Shown: positions 10,801 through 23,285 of the stretch, piece after piece
Numbering within the stretch: position 1 is the first letter of the stretch
How the letters are laid out: every line of letters begins with the position of its first letter
From: Isoetes taiwanensis
Taxonomy: Eukaryota; Streptophyta; Lycopodiopsida; Isoetales; Isoetaceae
Reading direction: 5' to 3'
Length of the DNA: 64,000 bases
Assembly: GCA_021234155.1 (NCBI GenBank)
Contig: JAJEKV010000041.1
Location: forward strand, 1,800,447 to 1,864,446
Program-made: the position numbers and the translations under genes
The notes under the pieces: model-generated
Databases searched by the model: none
Told to the model about the DNA's origin: nothing
Seen by the model: the letters and a program-made list of their open reading frames with translations, nothing else

Positions 10801-12696
10801 AAATACTAAGCATATGTGATGTGAAAATCCTAACCAAAATAAACCCATATTTGACAACTTTTTCATCAAATTCATCTCCATGACTCAATATGAACCACAT
10901 CATTAAATATGCACTTGGGAGTTGTTGAGCGAATTTCAACATAAAGACAAAACTTTACTCATGGGAAGAATGGAATTTATACATCGCAAGAGATATTACA
11001 AATACATTTTTAAAACACAGTTCCAAATAAAACTTGACCGCTTCTTGCTCTTCATTATTTGGGATATAGTAGCACTATTATAACCATTCAAACCTACATT
11101 GAGTATTTTTTTACTTCCTTCTTGATCCTTTGGTAATAATTTAGATTCAATCGTAGCAATTTATATGAATCTCTGAGGTCATGGGCCCTTCTTTAGTTTG
11201 GCTAGAATGCCCACAAATGGCGTTTTTGCTCTATTTATAATCCCTAAATCGGGATGTTTCTTTAGAGAAAGATTCTTGCAGATTTTGTTAAATATTTTTT
11301 TAAACAACATCTGGATACCCTCAACAGTGTTTTCTAGTATTCGAGAGATTAATGTGATAGATACTCTACCATGTGATAATCTACTATCATGCATATTGCA
11401 TACAACATTCTTGATGAAACCAATGCAAATACCTCGAGTTACGCAATGGTGATAGTATTAATCGTGTGATAGCATCGCAAAGATTTATTCCATACTAGGA
11501 GAGGTTCATACGATTCTTAAATAAATTGGCAAGAATATGCATGATGTGGATCTAAAGGACGGAATATATGTTCCACAATCTAAAGACAAAGGCATCTTTA
11601 ATATGGATTGCAGTGAGTCTTAGAGAAGTATGGGGTGATTATGGGCCTTTTGCATTTAGGAAGTTAAATGCATGTTGGCAAAACATTATAGTTGTTATGC
11701 TTCAAATCTTTTTCTTTTTCAAGGGTTTATGGGATTTGTTTTCAACATTCAATTATGAACCATTGATTTTGAGAATATCCCCAGTATCATACCAAATCAA
11801 TGGCTCACATCTTTTTTCTCAAAAAATGCTTCGCCCCTTCCTAAGGTCGATTTCCAACATGTAGACATTTAAATTCACCATGACTAAATTCAGCCAAATA
11901 AAAACCCAAATTGTAGCCGCCCCAATGACTATCGCGGCTCTGATTCCTGAACATGCTGCCGGATAGGCATATTTGCCATTTATTCCAAGATCTGGACCGT
12001 ACATAGCGATCCTCGTTTGTGGGGTATGCATGTACAAGTTTTTGTATACCGTATATTAAAGTTTGCAAAATACTATAAGGTTTGAGAGAATGTACTTAAT
12101 GGTGTTGATTTTGTACGTATTGTAAATTTTTTGGGGCTCTCGCTGCCCTACGTAACCCCCCGTGTGAATATGCACCCAAACCAAAGGGGGTTTAAGGGGG
12201 ATTTTTATTTAAATGTGTCAAATGCAATGGTTTGTGTTAATAATGTTAATGGTTTATGTTAAGTAAAAAAATTTTTGGCCCCTTCGGGGCCTTAAGGATG
12301 GTGTCGGGGTGTACATATAAACATTACCTAATACTGTAATGATGGATAGTATATCATAGCCTCACAAATCTAACAAACTAGAGGTGCTCAAATTATGGAA
12401 ACAAAAACATTGCAAAGAATTAGACATATAATATTATACCAATACCAATATTAATACATGAGGTAGTATGTGATAATAGAACTAATAATGAACGAGACAT
12501 TCTATTTCGCGGATGCCAAATTGCCGATCAATCAAGCCATTGGTTAAATTCATTGCCACCTATATTGACCGATTGCTAAGTTGCGGTTAGAAACCCGATC
12601 CGATATGGCACTATTAATTTAACCAAAGAAAGTTGCTAACGCCAATTTTCATACTACCGCGTTAAACAAGAAGGAACAATTGAATATTCAAAGTCC
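10801..12696. other. no recognisable gene
   Basis: Mostly AT-rich sequence without a supported coding region. A small perfect hairpin GGCCCCTTCGGGGCC lies near 12278-12292. A stretch ending near 12050 has inverted-looking short ORFs that I do not recognise. Confidence 0.5.
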
Positions 12697-12799
12697 GGAT
12701 TTGGATGATTTACACCGGGATGATTGTAGTTCGGTCAATTATATCTTGGATTTGGATGATTTACACTTGGGATGAGTGTAGTTAGGTCAATTATATCTT
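12697..12799. repeat. 51-bp tandem duplication
   Basis: Two adjacent units, 12697-12747 and 12748-12799, both starting GGATTTGGATGATTTACAC and ending GGTCAATTATATCTT. They differ at a few bases. A diverged phrase from the unit recurs near 13617. Confidence 0.75.
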
Positions 12800-15620
12800 T
12801 AGGTACATTGGAATCTTCGTGCAAAGTTGCATTAATGCAAACAAGTGCGGAATTTATACTTGGATTCGGGTCCCCCTTCTCGCACCACCAAGAAACCCCG
12901 GATGTGGCCCAATAAGCAAGAAGTCTAGAGTTAACATTCAAATTTCGATTTATCACGTGGAACACCTAATCCATTTTCTTTAAAATGTTCCCTAGGGGGC
13001 ATTACCATCTTAGCCTAAGATTTATGAGCAAACAAGACCATTCATACTCTTAAACACAATATAAACCACCATATAAACCACGGATCCATTTGTTTTCCCG
13101 AGGTATTCCTAGTGCTCCTCTTTATCCACAAAATGAAAACTTAGTGGGATGTATGAAGTGTTGCTTCTAAATAATGAAACACGGATATAAGGAGATGCAA
13201 AGACTATCTTCCCTTTGTAATTAAGCAACTCTTCGCTCGATTCCAAATAACAAAAGTTGGATGTGCAAATGCTTCAATTTGAAAAGGACACTAACAAGTC
13301 CTCTCACATTGTGTTAGTTTCTTCTATGGATCCAATTCCTTGCTTCGATCAATGCTCATCATCCCGCCATCAGAAACAATTGTGGCTTTTCTTAACTACT
13401 ACCCTAACGTAGTCTCATCTCGCAAGGATGTGTCATGGTTCGAGACGGACACTATTTTGTGCATAATGCATATTAAAATGTGGACCATCTTCCACAACTA
13501 CATGAGCATTTCTAACCCCAAATGTTGCCACAACCGCATGTGTTGTATATATGGCGACTTTGGGCTTGAAATGGTTTCTCACGTCATGCGAGAGTCTCCA
13601 AATTATAGCACTATTGGGATGATTTACACTGGGCCGAGGCGGTTACAAAAAGAGCAACATTGGGATTCATAATGAAGTCTCAGAATTATTCTTCAAACAA
13701 GTTTCTTCAAATAAACCTCGATCGGTTTTTCCAACAAACCTCAACAAACGTCTCGAAATTTCTAAGACATATCCAAGATGTCTAAGAATTTACCAGGACT
13801 CTCGCCTTTGAAGAGCTCTTGGTTTCGTGGTGCTCCTTGGAATTAGAGGTCTTATGGGATGAAGATACCACTCTGCAGACAATGGCATTTTCAAAACAGA
13901 CCAGAGGATGTAAGCAAAGGAAATGACATACCATTTTAAAAAAATGACAAAAACCCTGGAACTCTCATGAAGAACACCCGCCAGAGAAAAGACCCGGAAG
14001 ATGTTTTGACAGAGGAGATCCATGAGAGAGAGATAGAAGATCTGATTCTTGCCCTGTAGAAGAAATACATCAGAAAACATTTTGTGAAGAAGAACCGGCA
14101 TGCTAGTTGCCGGACCAAGCACCTGTTCTCCAAAATCTTACTCGATGTCTGCCATAGACATACAGCGGCAGCCATCCATGATTTTTTTTTACAGCAAATC
14201 CATGATCTTGATACCATTCTCTGTTTCTAGCCATTTTCATTTTGTCTGGCGGCATGGCACTACTGCCTGACCAAGCAAGAATCGGACAAACAAGGATTTC
14301 TCCCCATAAAAAATCATCGTTGCTCTGTTCTTCCACGAAACCCTAAGAACCCTAAAATTCTTTCTTCCACGAACCCTAAAGTAAAGGGTCTCGATACTTG
14401 CATGTGAGTAAAAGAGATAAGCTATTTGTGAAGGAATAAATATGCAATGCAAAACCATTGTAAAACCATAGATAATATGCCATTGAAATATGCATGCACT
14501 CTAAATGTACTGATTAGTATGCCTCGTGCAATACGCCCATGAAATCATATGAAAACCATGCCAAAAAGCGTATAAAATCATAAAAAAAACCCCCTGTTAT
14601 TTTGCTACATATGCATGGTCGGAAGATGGTCTGGCATGGTCGGAAGATGGCGGGAAACGACAGAAGATGGCCTGGCATGCAGCATCAGAATATCTACATG
14701 GCGGCCAAAAGAGTAAGAGAGCAATCCTGTTCGTCTGCCAAAAAAAAACGAACAAGAATGCAAAACCAGAAAGGCTTGAATCGCAAGCGCTGCAGCTCAA
14801 TCGGAAGCTCTATAGGAGAAGCACAAATTAATGAACCACATAAAGCTGGCTGGTCTGCAGAATGATATTCAGGGTCTGTAAACGAAATGAATGGAAGTGC
14901 ATTTGGAATCTCCTTCTATAGGACAAGCCCAAATTATTGAACCACAGTCAGCTGGCCTTTCTATGGAACCTCAACAACCTAAAGAAAAAAAAACAAAACT
15001 CCGCCGCCACTGCCAAAGCCCGGCACAAAATCTGCTTGAACTCCATACTTTCTCTGCTTGAACTTGCTTGCGCAAAATCTAAGTCGAATTATCTACAGCG
15101 GAACAAGGAGACGCCGTTTTCATTCAATCGTCCCTCTGAGCATCTCGGCTCCGCCGCACCTGCAAAATTAGAGAACCCAGGCTCGAAAAAGGAAGTGGCC
15201 TGAAACGCTATCCACGCCCTACAATTTAGCATGAAAAATAGCCAACCATGGCAACAATAAACTTGCAAACACATCAAAATTAGAAACTAGACCACTAAAT
15301 GCAAACAAGCTGCTCAAACATGCTAAATTATACGACGCACCAACAATCTTAGTCCTAACCATTGCCAGAAAACCCTAATGAAACAAATCGCGTCAAATGT
15401 TCTCGAGTCGCTTTAAAAGTAAGCAAACAAAAACATTATCATGCAAGTCGCTATCCACTTTACCATGTTTTTAAGTGACGGATTAAAGGGATGTATTATA
15501 GCGGTAAAAAAGGGTTTTTTATCATCTATCAGGGCGGAGAGATAAGTAGTTGGTGGATACAGTGCATGGTATGAAGTGATACAGTAGTGGAGCTTATCAG
15601 CTATCCACATTGTTCAAAGC
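12800..15620. other. intergenic DNA upstream of PNGase A, with exon-like scraps
   Basis: No complete gene. Near 14805-14870 and 14905-14965 two diverged copies of a segment (SSIGEAQINEP and PSIGQAQIIEPQ when translated) lie in different plus-strand frames, suggesting a decayed coding duplicate of unknown identity. At 14620-14665 a GGTCGGAAGATGG motif is repeated. The last few hundred bases are the promoter/5' UTR side of the PNGase A gene; no clear TATA box was singled out. Confidence 0.4.
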
Positions 15621-17668
15621 ATGGCTAATAGGCTGGTTTCAGATCTTTCCTTCTTTCAGGCCATTCTTCCAAGTAAGTGGATGGTTTTTTTTACCTTTTT
15701 CCTGATTGTTATGTTGTTCTATTCTGTCCGCTTTTTTATGCACTCTCTTGTCAGTTAGCTTATGTCTGGCACTTCTCCTTACTTAAGATCTGACCCTTCA
15801 AATTCGGCATTGTCAAAAGGATCTGATTGATTTCAATTCAATGTTGCGTGTACGATTATGCATGTACGGGATTCAATTTATAAGCTAAGGCGCCATGGCA
15901 AAAGCTAAGAATTATATCTTTCTCTTCAGGAATATATTTCACACACTGGGGACTTTTGCTTTCATTTATTATTGCATCATTGCCAATTGCTAGTCTTGCT
16001 GAAAACCGGATAGGTTATTTGAGACCAAATTTCAGGGCTCCATATATTGATGATCGGAAATTGGAAACTCAGGAGCCACAGGTATTTTTTGAAGTCACAA
16101 AGCCAGTTGAACGCCCAAAAAGTATTGAGCCATGTGTCGTTCTTTTGTTGAATTATTCCTTTGGCAATACTATTGATCTTCCACCAGTTGCCACTAAATA
16201 CACACCTGATTATAAGTGTGGTTCAGCATGGGATAAGGTCATTTTGAGATGGTCAGCAGTATGTAAGGGTAGACAATTTGACAGGATATCTGCAATCTGG
16301 TTAAGTGGGGTGGAAATTTTTCGAACTTGCACTGCAGAACCTATAAAGCAAGGTATATTTTGGGAAGTAGAGAAAGACATCACAAAGTACTCCTCTCTTC
16401 TTAGAGAACCTCAAACGCTGGTGGTATCATTGGGAAATGTTGTGGACAAAACCTACACAGGTATTTTCAATGTTACAATAACAGCTGAATTTTACAAGCT
16501 TCAAAATTCAACATCTGTAGTAAGTCAAGCACCAGATGTAATATTCCCTATTTCCTTGCCGTCCTCACAAAATGGAGGGCACTGGTTTCAACTACAGAGT
16601 GAAAATGACATCAAATCCTCATGGCTAGTAGTTCCCAGAACTACATTCAAGGCCATCCTTGAAGTGTGCATTTCATTTCATTCTGATGACGAGTTTTGGT
16701 ACACAAATCCAAGTAATGAGTATCTTGATGCAAACAATCTTACAGATCCAGGAAATGGCGCTTTCAGGGAAGTGATTGTTTTCCTTGATGGAATTGTAGC
16801 TGGAGTTATTTGTCCCTTTCCAGTTGTCTATACTGGTGGAATAAATCCTTTGTTTTGGCGCCCTGCAGCTGCAATTGGCGCATTTAATCTGCCAAGTTAC
16901 GATATCAACTTGACTCCATTCCTAGGATTGCTTCTGGATGGAAAAAAACATGAAATAAGTATGACTGTGAGGAATGCTCTTAGCACGTGGCTTTTAGATG
17001 CCAATCTTCATCTTTGGCTTGACCCAGAGGGCACTGTAACAACAGGGAAATTACTGACTCATAATATTTCTCCTTTGAATCTAGATTTATCTTCTAAATT
17101 TAAGGGACTTGATGGCAGCATTGCCATTGAAGCAAGCCATTCAGTTACTTATTCAGGATCTGTTAACTCTTCTCAAGGGTGCCTTGTAACATCAGTAACA
17201 TATGGATTTCAATTCTCTAATTCCATAGCATTCTCAAAAAATGCTAGCAAGTCTGTCATTAAGCAGTTGATTAAGTCGACAGGTCGGGTAGTGACAAAGA
17301 ATGAGCATATGGATATCGCGTCCGAAGAAATATCAAATTCTTACCCTTTGCAGCTGCTAACTGATCAATATGATGGGCCAAATAAGACCGCCATCTTTGA
17401 TTCTAGTTTATCTCATGCCTTTAATCAGAATTCGCAGATGCAATCGGTAGTTGAACCTGCAGTCAATATTTTCTCCATTCTTCGCAACTCGCAAAATGTT
17501 GCTGGAAAAATTACAATTAGGGGAAATCTAGTAACAAGTGGATATGGTGCACTGAAACAAGATTATACTTTTGAAAGTACTGAAGATTGTTTCTTTCATA
17601 AACTTAGCACCTGGAACTACACTATATTAGCTGATGAAATTGGAGATAGCTGTCTCGCTACGTTGTGA
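15621..17668 (+). CDS. PNGase A-type glycopeptide amidase (peptide-N4-(N-acetyl-beta-glucosaminyl)asparagine amidase A)
   Basis: Two exons: 15621-15672 and 15930-17668, joined by a GT-AG intron (GTAAGT donor, TCTCTTCAG acceptor). The split codon AGA keeps the frame, giving 596 residues. This enzyme family releases N-glycans from glycoproteins or glycopeptides by cleaving the GlcNAc-Asn link and works in the secretory/vacuolar or acidic compartment. A hydrophobic segment at about residues 27-41 ending ASLA looks like a signal peptide, though it is preceded by about 26 residues. The PNGase A domain begins near residue 60 (FFEVTKP), with hallmark stretches CGSAWDKVIL, ISAIWLSGVEIFRTCTAEP, FHSDDEFWYTNPSNEY and PFPVVYTGGINPLFWRP, and several N-x-S/T sites. 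The C-terminus (NYTILADEIGDSCL) matches the usual family end, so it looks complete. The exon-1 start is inferred from frame and splice sites. Confidence 0.88.
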
Positions 17669-18744
17669 TATCCAAGTTGTATGAAAATTTTCGTTTAAAG
17701 GTGGTCTATGGCATTTCCATATTTTGTTGTTCATTAATAATGTTCGTTTTCTCAAAAACAAAGAATGCGATGGAGGTATGTAGCAGTACATGCTACTGTA
17801 AAAGCTTGCAAGAAACACCCATGGACAGTTTATTCAGGCATACCTTGTGCAAATCTGTAAAGGTATGCCTGTCTGCAAACTGCTACCAAAATAGTCAAAT
17901 GAACAAAGCAGCAAGACATGACTAATCTCCCTTCTTTTTGCAACTTGTTCAGTGGAATAGTAATTTCTCATTTGGACAAGTCTTCAGTCTCTTTTTATTT
18001 TTCCAATTTCTTTACACATGGAATATGCATCAGTTGAACATGCTGAGATACGCTGCAGCATGCAAAAGCAACTCCCGAACAAAAGGAAGCAACTAGAAAC
18101 AGTATTTTACACCAGCATGTATCCTACCAGGCAATTTCCATATTCCATATAGAACATAGAGCAGCTTGAGGCATCATAAATGGCTCATTTAAAATACAAA
18201 AGAATGCAGACTGAGCAGGTATGAACACTTTAAATTTCCTCACCGACTTGTCTTCGCCTGTTAATTACTTCTTGCCTTTCCATCCCTTGTGGATATTTAC
18301 ACAAATCCATAACTTTCATTCAGAAGAGTAAGAACTTTGCTCATTCACATTATAACAAGATCAGAATTGATTGGAAATTCAGACCGACTATTCTAATTTT
18401 ATATTATAGTTGATCATAGTCGCAAGGTTCTCAACTTGAATATACGAAAAAAAAACCAGCCTGAACTATCGCCCCCAAACAATATGTTTTTCCGAAGCGA
18501 AACCTTCACCTGATCTGCACCTCATCTCCGGCTGTTCTACCGTCCCCTGCTAAGCGGGGCCGCCACCGAGGACCTGCCGAAAAACTACCGGAAGAAAAAA
18601 ACTTTGGGGCAAATTTCTCGCCCGCTTTATTTTTCGTTATGAAATTTTGAGGTGACCTGGCGGCCGCTTGGCGCCGCTAGATCCTGAAAATTTCATACGA
18701 AATTTTAAGCTCCTTCAAATTACTCCTTCCAAAGATGTGCTTTG
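17669..18744. other. 3' flank of PNGase A
   Basis: Probable 3' UTR then intergenic DNA; no single clear poly(A) signal was chosen. At 18635-18710 GAAATTTT and AAAATTTC flank a GC-rich core (GGCGGCCGC...GGCGCCG), a possible hairpin. No gene seen. Confidence 0.45.
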
Positions 18745-19359
18745 AAGAAGGGGATAAGTATCTCCTCGGGCAAGCCAGTTTACTCCATCATTTGTGAGAG
18801 GGGGATGCTTATCCCATTTAACTGGAAGCCAACGAACTCTCACAAATCTGACCTTGATGTCGAACCAAATTATGATCCAGAGCTGGTTTATCAAGCTCCA
18901 TAGCAAGTTTATCATCATCCGAAGGAGGTTTATCATCCGAAGAAGGGGATAAACACCCCTGAGAGCCCATTACCTCGGATAAATGGGCGAGCCCGGAGGG
19001 GGGAGCCCATTTATCCGAGGTAATGGGGCAGCAGTGGGTGTTTATCCCTTTAACCCGCGTGCAAGTCCGCCTCATCCATACCTAGGATCCGAAGCTTCCC
19101 TAGCTCTGCGGTTATCACGACCGGAGGGCCAAAGATGGGTTATCGAGTCCGTGATTCGGTTATCAAGTCCTAGTTTGGATTATCGATCCGTTCGAATCCG
19201 GGGCAAAAAATCCCCGGCCGAATCCGAGGCAACGTTGCAACGCTGGCCGCTCTTCTTCCCTGTCGCTTACCTCTTCTTCCCCTGTTTCCACTTGCCTATT
19301 ATGCCCTATCAGGGGCGGCAATCAATGACGGGGGATGCGCTGACCGCTATCGGTTCGTT
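18745..19359 (+). mobile_element. hairpin element, family A, copy 2 (double)
   Basis: Two related hairpins follow each other. The first (about 18749-18815) starts GAAGAAGGGGATAAG and closes with GCTTATCCCATTTAAC; TTTATCA repeats follow. The second (18943-19050) starts GAAGAAGGGGATAAACACCC and closes GGGTGTTTATCCC, then TTTAACCC, CCTCATCCATACC, four variants of GGTTATCGA/GGATTATCGA, CTTGCCTATTATGCCCTATC and AATCAATG. The order matches copies 1 and 3. The repeated GAAGAAGGGGATAA start marks where the second element joins the first. No ORF of note. Confidence 0.6.
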
Positions 19360-19680
19360 AAGAGGAGGATAACCCTCCTCTTGAGATGATTATGGCAAAT
19401 AACCCTCGGAGGCGGCGGTAGAGAGGGTTATCGCCATAATCATCGAGAGGAGGGTTGGCCTCCTTAAACATCTGGTGGAGGGATTATCACCATCGATTTG
19501 ATAATCTTCTCAATCTCACCGTGGACTTGATAATCACTTTCGGGAGCAATGGATTATCGGAAATAACCTCTCACGCCAAGATGCCGATTTAAGGGTGGAG
19601 ATTGTTGCGATCAAGATAATCCACGACACCGAGATGTTTAAGGAGGCCTAATTCGAGCCCCGCATTATCAAAAAATGCAC
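19360..19680 (+). mobile_element. hairpin element, family B, copy 1
   Basis: A near-perfect palindrome has arms at 19360-19407 and 19422-19465, built from GAGGAGGATAACCCTCCTC and GATTATGGCAAATAACCCTC. It is followed by repeated GATAATC/GGATTATC motifs (about 19493, 19500, 19530, 19553, 19615) and ends with a CTCCTTAAACATC-like sequence inverted near 19635-19650. A related palindrome lies at 46.77-46.85 kb. It abuts family A copy 2 directly. Non-coding. Confidence 0.55.
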
Positions 19681-19882
19681 GAGGTTCCATGAAATAAGAG
19701 GCTAGATTTAACAATGGAGGATGGTTAGATCCCTCCCGTTAAGGTTATCTCTTGCCAGGTGTATTCTCGACATTGCAAGGTCGTTCTCTAGCTCTTCAAT
19801 ATACAAAGCTTTGTTGTTGAATAAAAAGGGGGTTTGCAAATTATGCCATTCAGTCTATGCCTTGAAATAGAAAGAGAAACCT

Positions 19883-19964
19883 AAGCTGGAAAATGGAAAA
19901 TCGCCAATCAACAACTTCGACAAAAGCTGGAAAATGGAAAATCGCCAATCAACAACTTCGACAA
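19883..19964. repeat. 41-bp tandem duplication
   Basis: The segment starting AAGCTGGAAAATGGAAAATC at 19883 is repeated exactly from 19924, a recent-looking duplication with no sequence change that I can see. Confidence 0.8.
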
Positions 19965-21577
19965 GTTCCTTAGCTTTTCCACCACCCAATGCATCTTCCA
20001 TGGCATATTCCAGTCCATATTTCTATTGTCAAAATACCGTTCACACCCTTTTCATTTGGCTCTTTCAAACCAACATCAACAAAGGGAGCTACAACCAATG
20101 TGTTATTGTCATCAAAAATTGAGGAACTCCAAAAAGATAATTGGAAGAACCTTGAGCATATTAAAGCTTTCTTCATCTATTGATTTATCAGGTACCATCA
20201 TCATCACAACAGGCTTTGCTAAAGTACTCACACGAAGACTAGTTGATGGGGTCAGCCATTGCATGGGATTTCAGGGATAAGACAACTCATTTTTTCTAGT
20301 CAAGGTGTTTGATATCTATGGTAGGAAACCACTCATGAGTTACGTATACACATATGTATGCATGAATATCTACAATTAGTGGTCCTAAGGCGGAATTGAT
20401 TTGGTTGTGAGAAGAAGATAATTGAAACCATTTCATGCTCAGAGACTCATATTATTGATAAAAAAAGGGGGGTAGGTCTAATTTGAGAAGATAATCACAT
20501 TTAGCTGTCGGTTGTATAAGCGAAAGCATTCTCTTTAGAGCATTGGTTTTTTTGGTAGGGGTTATGTCCATATATCATATTCCAAACTATAGCCTCTAAT
20601 ATACCCCGGATCATAATTGGCCATTACCAAAATGAGAGGTTTTTTTGATGGGGATTCAATTCCACGTATCATATTCCAAACCATAGGCTTTGCCATATAT
20701 ATATTTCAAAGTTGTAGGCACCCCAAATCAAAATGACAGACGTCTAAAACCCCCAACATACACTCTATGCCATGGGATTGACGGATCCGGTGACCGAGGT
20801 AGTCCAGGTTGCACCTCCTTTCGAATATCTACCATAATAACATAAAAATGAATATGCACAAAAATGATTTGAACCCGTATCAAAATGAGATAGTGCCCAT
20901 ACACATGTATGATCGAGCATTAATATGAATCAATTCCCTATCAAGGTGAGTTAAAACCTCTATAGTGGTGTTACAAGTGCTTCCAGGGGTATATAGTCGA
21001 TACCAAGGGGGGGCCATTGACATAATTCCACAAGCAAGAAAGTACCCTAATAGACTACTAGATAGTAGACAATATATGATGGACCGTAAGTTGGTAATTG
21101 ATCTATAGGGACCATCATCGGGGAAGTTGATATTGCACCTAAAGGCCAACATATGGATTTTAAATATGTTCCTTAGATAAGGAAATAATAACCCTTATTG
21201 AATGTTGTTAAAAGATACATGTCAGATTATAAGAGCTTTTTGTAACAAGAGATATATTGTTAGCCAACCAAGAATATCTTAACCTGTAATCAGGGCTGCA
21301 GACCCAGAATTCAAGTTGAGTGCATGCAATCACATGTAAAAGAGGCACGAGACTGCCAATATGCATGACTCACCACTTTTCCATGCTATAAAAGGTTGCA
21401 ATAGAGAGATTCATAAAGACAAGGAAAAGAAGAAGATCTAACATGCTAATTGAATAGATGTAAGCTTCAGATTGTGTAATTTGAGTTGGATCATTGAATT
21501 GGGCTTCAATTCCGACTTCGAATTAGAGAAGTCCAATTTATCCTTCTGAAGTACATTGGAATTGTGTTAGCTTGAAC
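19965..21577. other. no recognisable gene; possible LTR-like tail
   Basis: No supported coding region. Around 20555-20740 the phrase CATATCATATTCCAAAC recurs (20573, 20667). At 21380-21650 there is a TATA-like CTATAAAAGG and a pyrimidine/AATATAATCC-rich region of the kind found in LTRs, but I could not define two ends. Confidence 0.4.
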
Positions 21578-21921
21578 GAGGTGATTTGGGTCTCTCGTAC
21601 TTGCAAGAGTTATCTTCTAATATAATCCTAACGCATTCGATTTGTTGTGATATGGAAGGCTAACAAGGAGCCTATTCCTGACCTGGCAGGGAAGCAGGCT
21701 ACCTGCAGCAGCCACGATTGAAGGAGGTAATTTGGGTCTATTGTACTTGCAAGAATTATCTTCTAATATAATTCTAACCCATTCGATTTTGTTGTGATGT
21801 GGAAGGCTAACAAAGAGCCTATTCCTGGCCTGGCAGGGGAGCAGGCTACCTGCAACAGTCAGGAGCGCTGGGTAGGCACGACTGGCTGCTGCAGGTAGCC
21901 TGATCCCCTGCCAGGCCAGGA
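21578..21921. repeat. 146-bp tandem duplication capped by an inverted repeat
   Basis: Unit 1 (21578-21723) and unit 2 (21724-about 21862) share GGTGATTTGGGTCT, CTTGCAAG, TTATCTTCTAATATAAT and GCCTATTCCTG. The end of unit 2 (21822-21857) pairs with an inverted copy at 21885-21921 (GGCCTGGCAGGGG versus CCCCTGCCAGGCC), forming a hairpin of about 36-bp arms with a 27-base loop. Confidence 0.7.
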
Positions 21922-21999
21922 ATTGGAGATTTGTTCACCTTCCACAACGTCAAGCAAAGAACATGCAACAACGATGAAGATAGAGCAGCAATGACTGGA

Positions 22000-22445
22000 T
22001 GTAACGTTCCTAACCGACATGTCCCTTAATCAACTAGGCAAAACCGACGTTTATGAGTAGTCGCTTCTACCTATTTATGTCGGTGTCTCGGGAACACGAC
22101 ACCAAGATCCACTTGAGTGGTCTCCCATGGGTCCGTTACAATCTCTCCCACTAGAACTATTCTCGTCCTCGAGCATCACAAACCATAGACCACACCATGT
22201 TATAGTGTCCAAGACCAAGTCATGACCTACCATCCAACGGTATTCCAGGTCATACTTGCCCCCATGGAGACTCGAACTCGAGCCCTGCTCTGATACCAAA
22301 TGTAACGTTCCTAACTGACATGCCCTCAACCAACTGGACAAAACCGTCTAGACGTTTATGAGTAGTCGCTTCTACCCATTTATGCTGGTGTCTCAGGAAC
22401 GCAACATCAAGATCCACTTGAGCAGTCTCCCATGGGTCCGTTACC
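22000..22445 (-). mobile_element. TRIM (terminal-repeat retrotransposon in miniature), structurally complete
   Basis: A 446-bp element has two LTRs, 22000-22140 and 22301-22445, both starting TGTAACGTTCCTAAC and ending CCATGGGTCCGTTAC plus one base. The 160-bp internal part has a tRNA-Met primer-binding site on the minus strand (TGGTATCAGAGCAGG, 22284-22298) next to the right LTR and a short purine tract on the minus strand next to the left LTR. The 5-bp target duplication CTGGA is at 21995-21999 and 22446-22450. TRIMs carry no genes and depend on other elements. By eye about a tenth of LTR positions differ, so the insertion is old. It looks whole. Confidence 0.85.
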
Positions 22446-22450
22446 CTGGA

Positions 22451-23285
22451 TCTAGCGGGTTGCCTCAGAATGATATAGCCACTTGCTATTCTTGAAAATA
22501 ATGGCAGTCACATGGCAGCTTCGCATTGGATCATAGCCAAGAATACATATCTACTTTGCTTGACGTATAGTCTCGAGAGGAATAAAGGGGATCCCAGCTG
22601 ATCGTGGGAATTCAAAGAAAGTGGGAGGTAGATTAATTGACCTATCCATGTGTTGAAAGATTTGCATCGTGACAATTTTAGTATCAGAGCCAGGATGGCA
22701 GATTGTAGAGGATATTACAAAGGTGTTGGAAAACTTGTAAATGGTATGCCAAAGGTGTATATCCAGCTGGTGACGGCATGTTATCAGCCTTACAAGACAT
22801 CCATTTGGATGGCGATTTACCAAATTTTGAATTTGAAGCAAAGATAGAGCAACTACAGATGCTAATTCTAGAAATGTTATTCAAGAGCCAGTGACTATCC
22901 AAGATAATTCTCAAGGAGGAGAACCACAACATATTAACGTAAGAACTAGAGTTGTCAAATTCAGATGGAGTTGGGATTGATTTTGCAGAGCTCGATGCTC
23001 CTACTCCTTTTTCTACAATATTTTTTGTCTGAACCTGTCCCTTTTCCTGGCCTGGATTCTTCAACAGCGGCGCCTTTGGCTTCAACGGATGTCCCCTTGG
23101 CTCCATCTATAGTATCTGCCATGGACCCATCATATGATTTCATGGCCTCCTTTTTGGGTTTCGTCATTAGAATAGACCTCAGAAAAAATCGTGGCTCAGA
23201 AAGAGCTCAAGATCGGTTGCCTTTCGCTTGAATAGTTTGGGGCCCTTGTTTGCCTTCGATCTCTCAAATTGGTTGTTTGCTAGCC
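22451..23285. other. decayed repeat DNA
   Basis: Several short frames on both strands, none recognisable. The minus-strand reading at 22965-23165 is lysine/serine-rich. The stretch may be the 5' continuation of the LINE fragment that follows, but the frames are too broken to say. Confidence 0.4.

Noticed and set aside
13790-14340. Overlapping minus-strand frames with cysteine and tryptophan
   Set aside because: Different frames overlap without a dominant one; no domain recognised; likely chance.
15956-15958. TTG as the start of the PNGase A reading frame
   Set aside because: The frame continues upstream to a 3' splice site at 15929 and joins in phase to an ATG exon at 15621, which gives a normal family length.
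19190-19225. tRNA-like GTTCGAATCC motif
   Set aside because: No acceptor stem or A-box could be matched around it; it lies inside a hairpin element.
21200-21660. LTR-like stretch with a TATA-like box
   Set aside because: No second LTR, primer-binding site or target duplication was found, and the ends are arbitrary.
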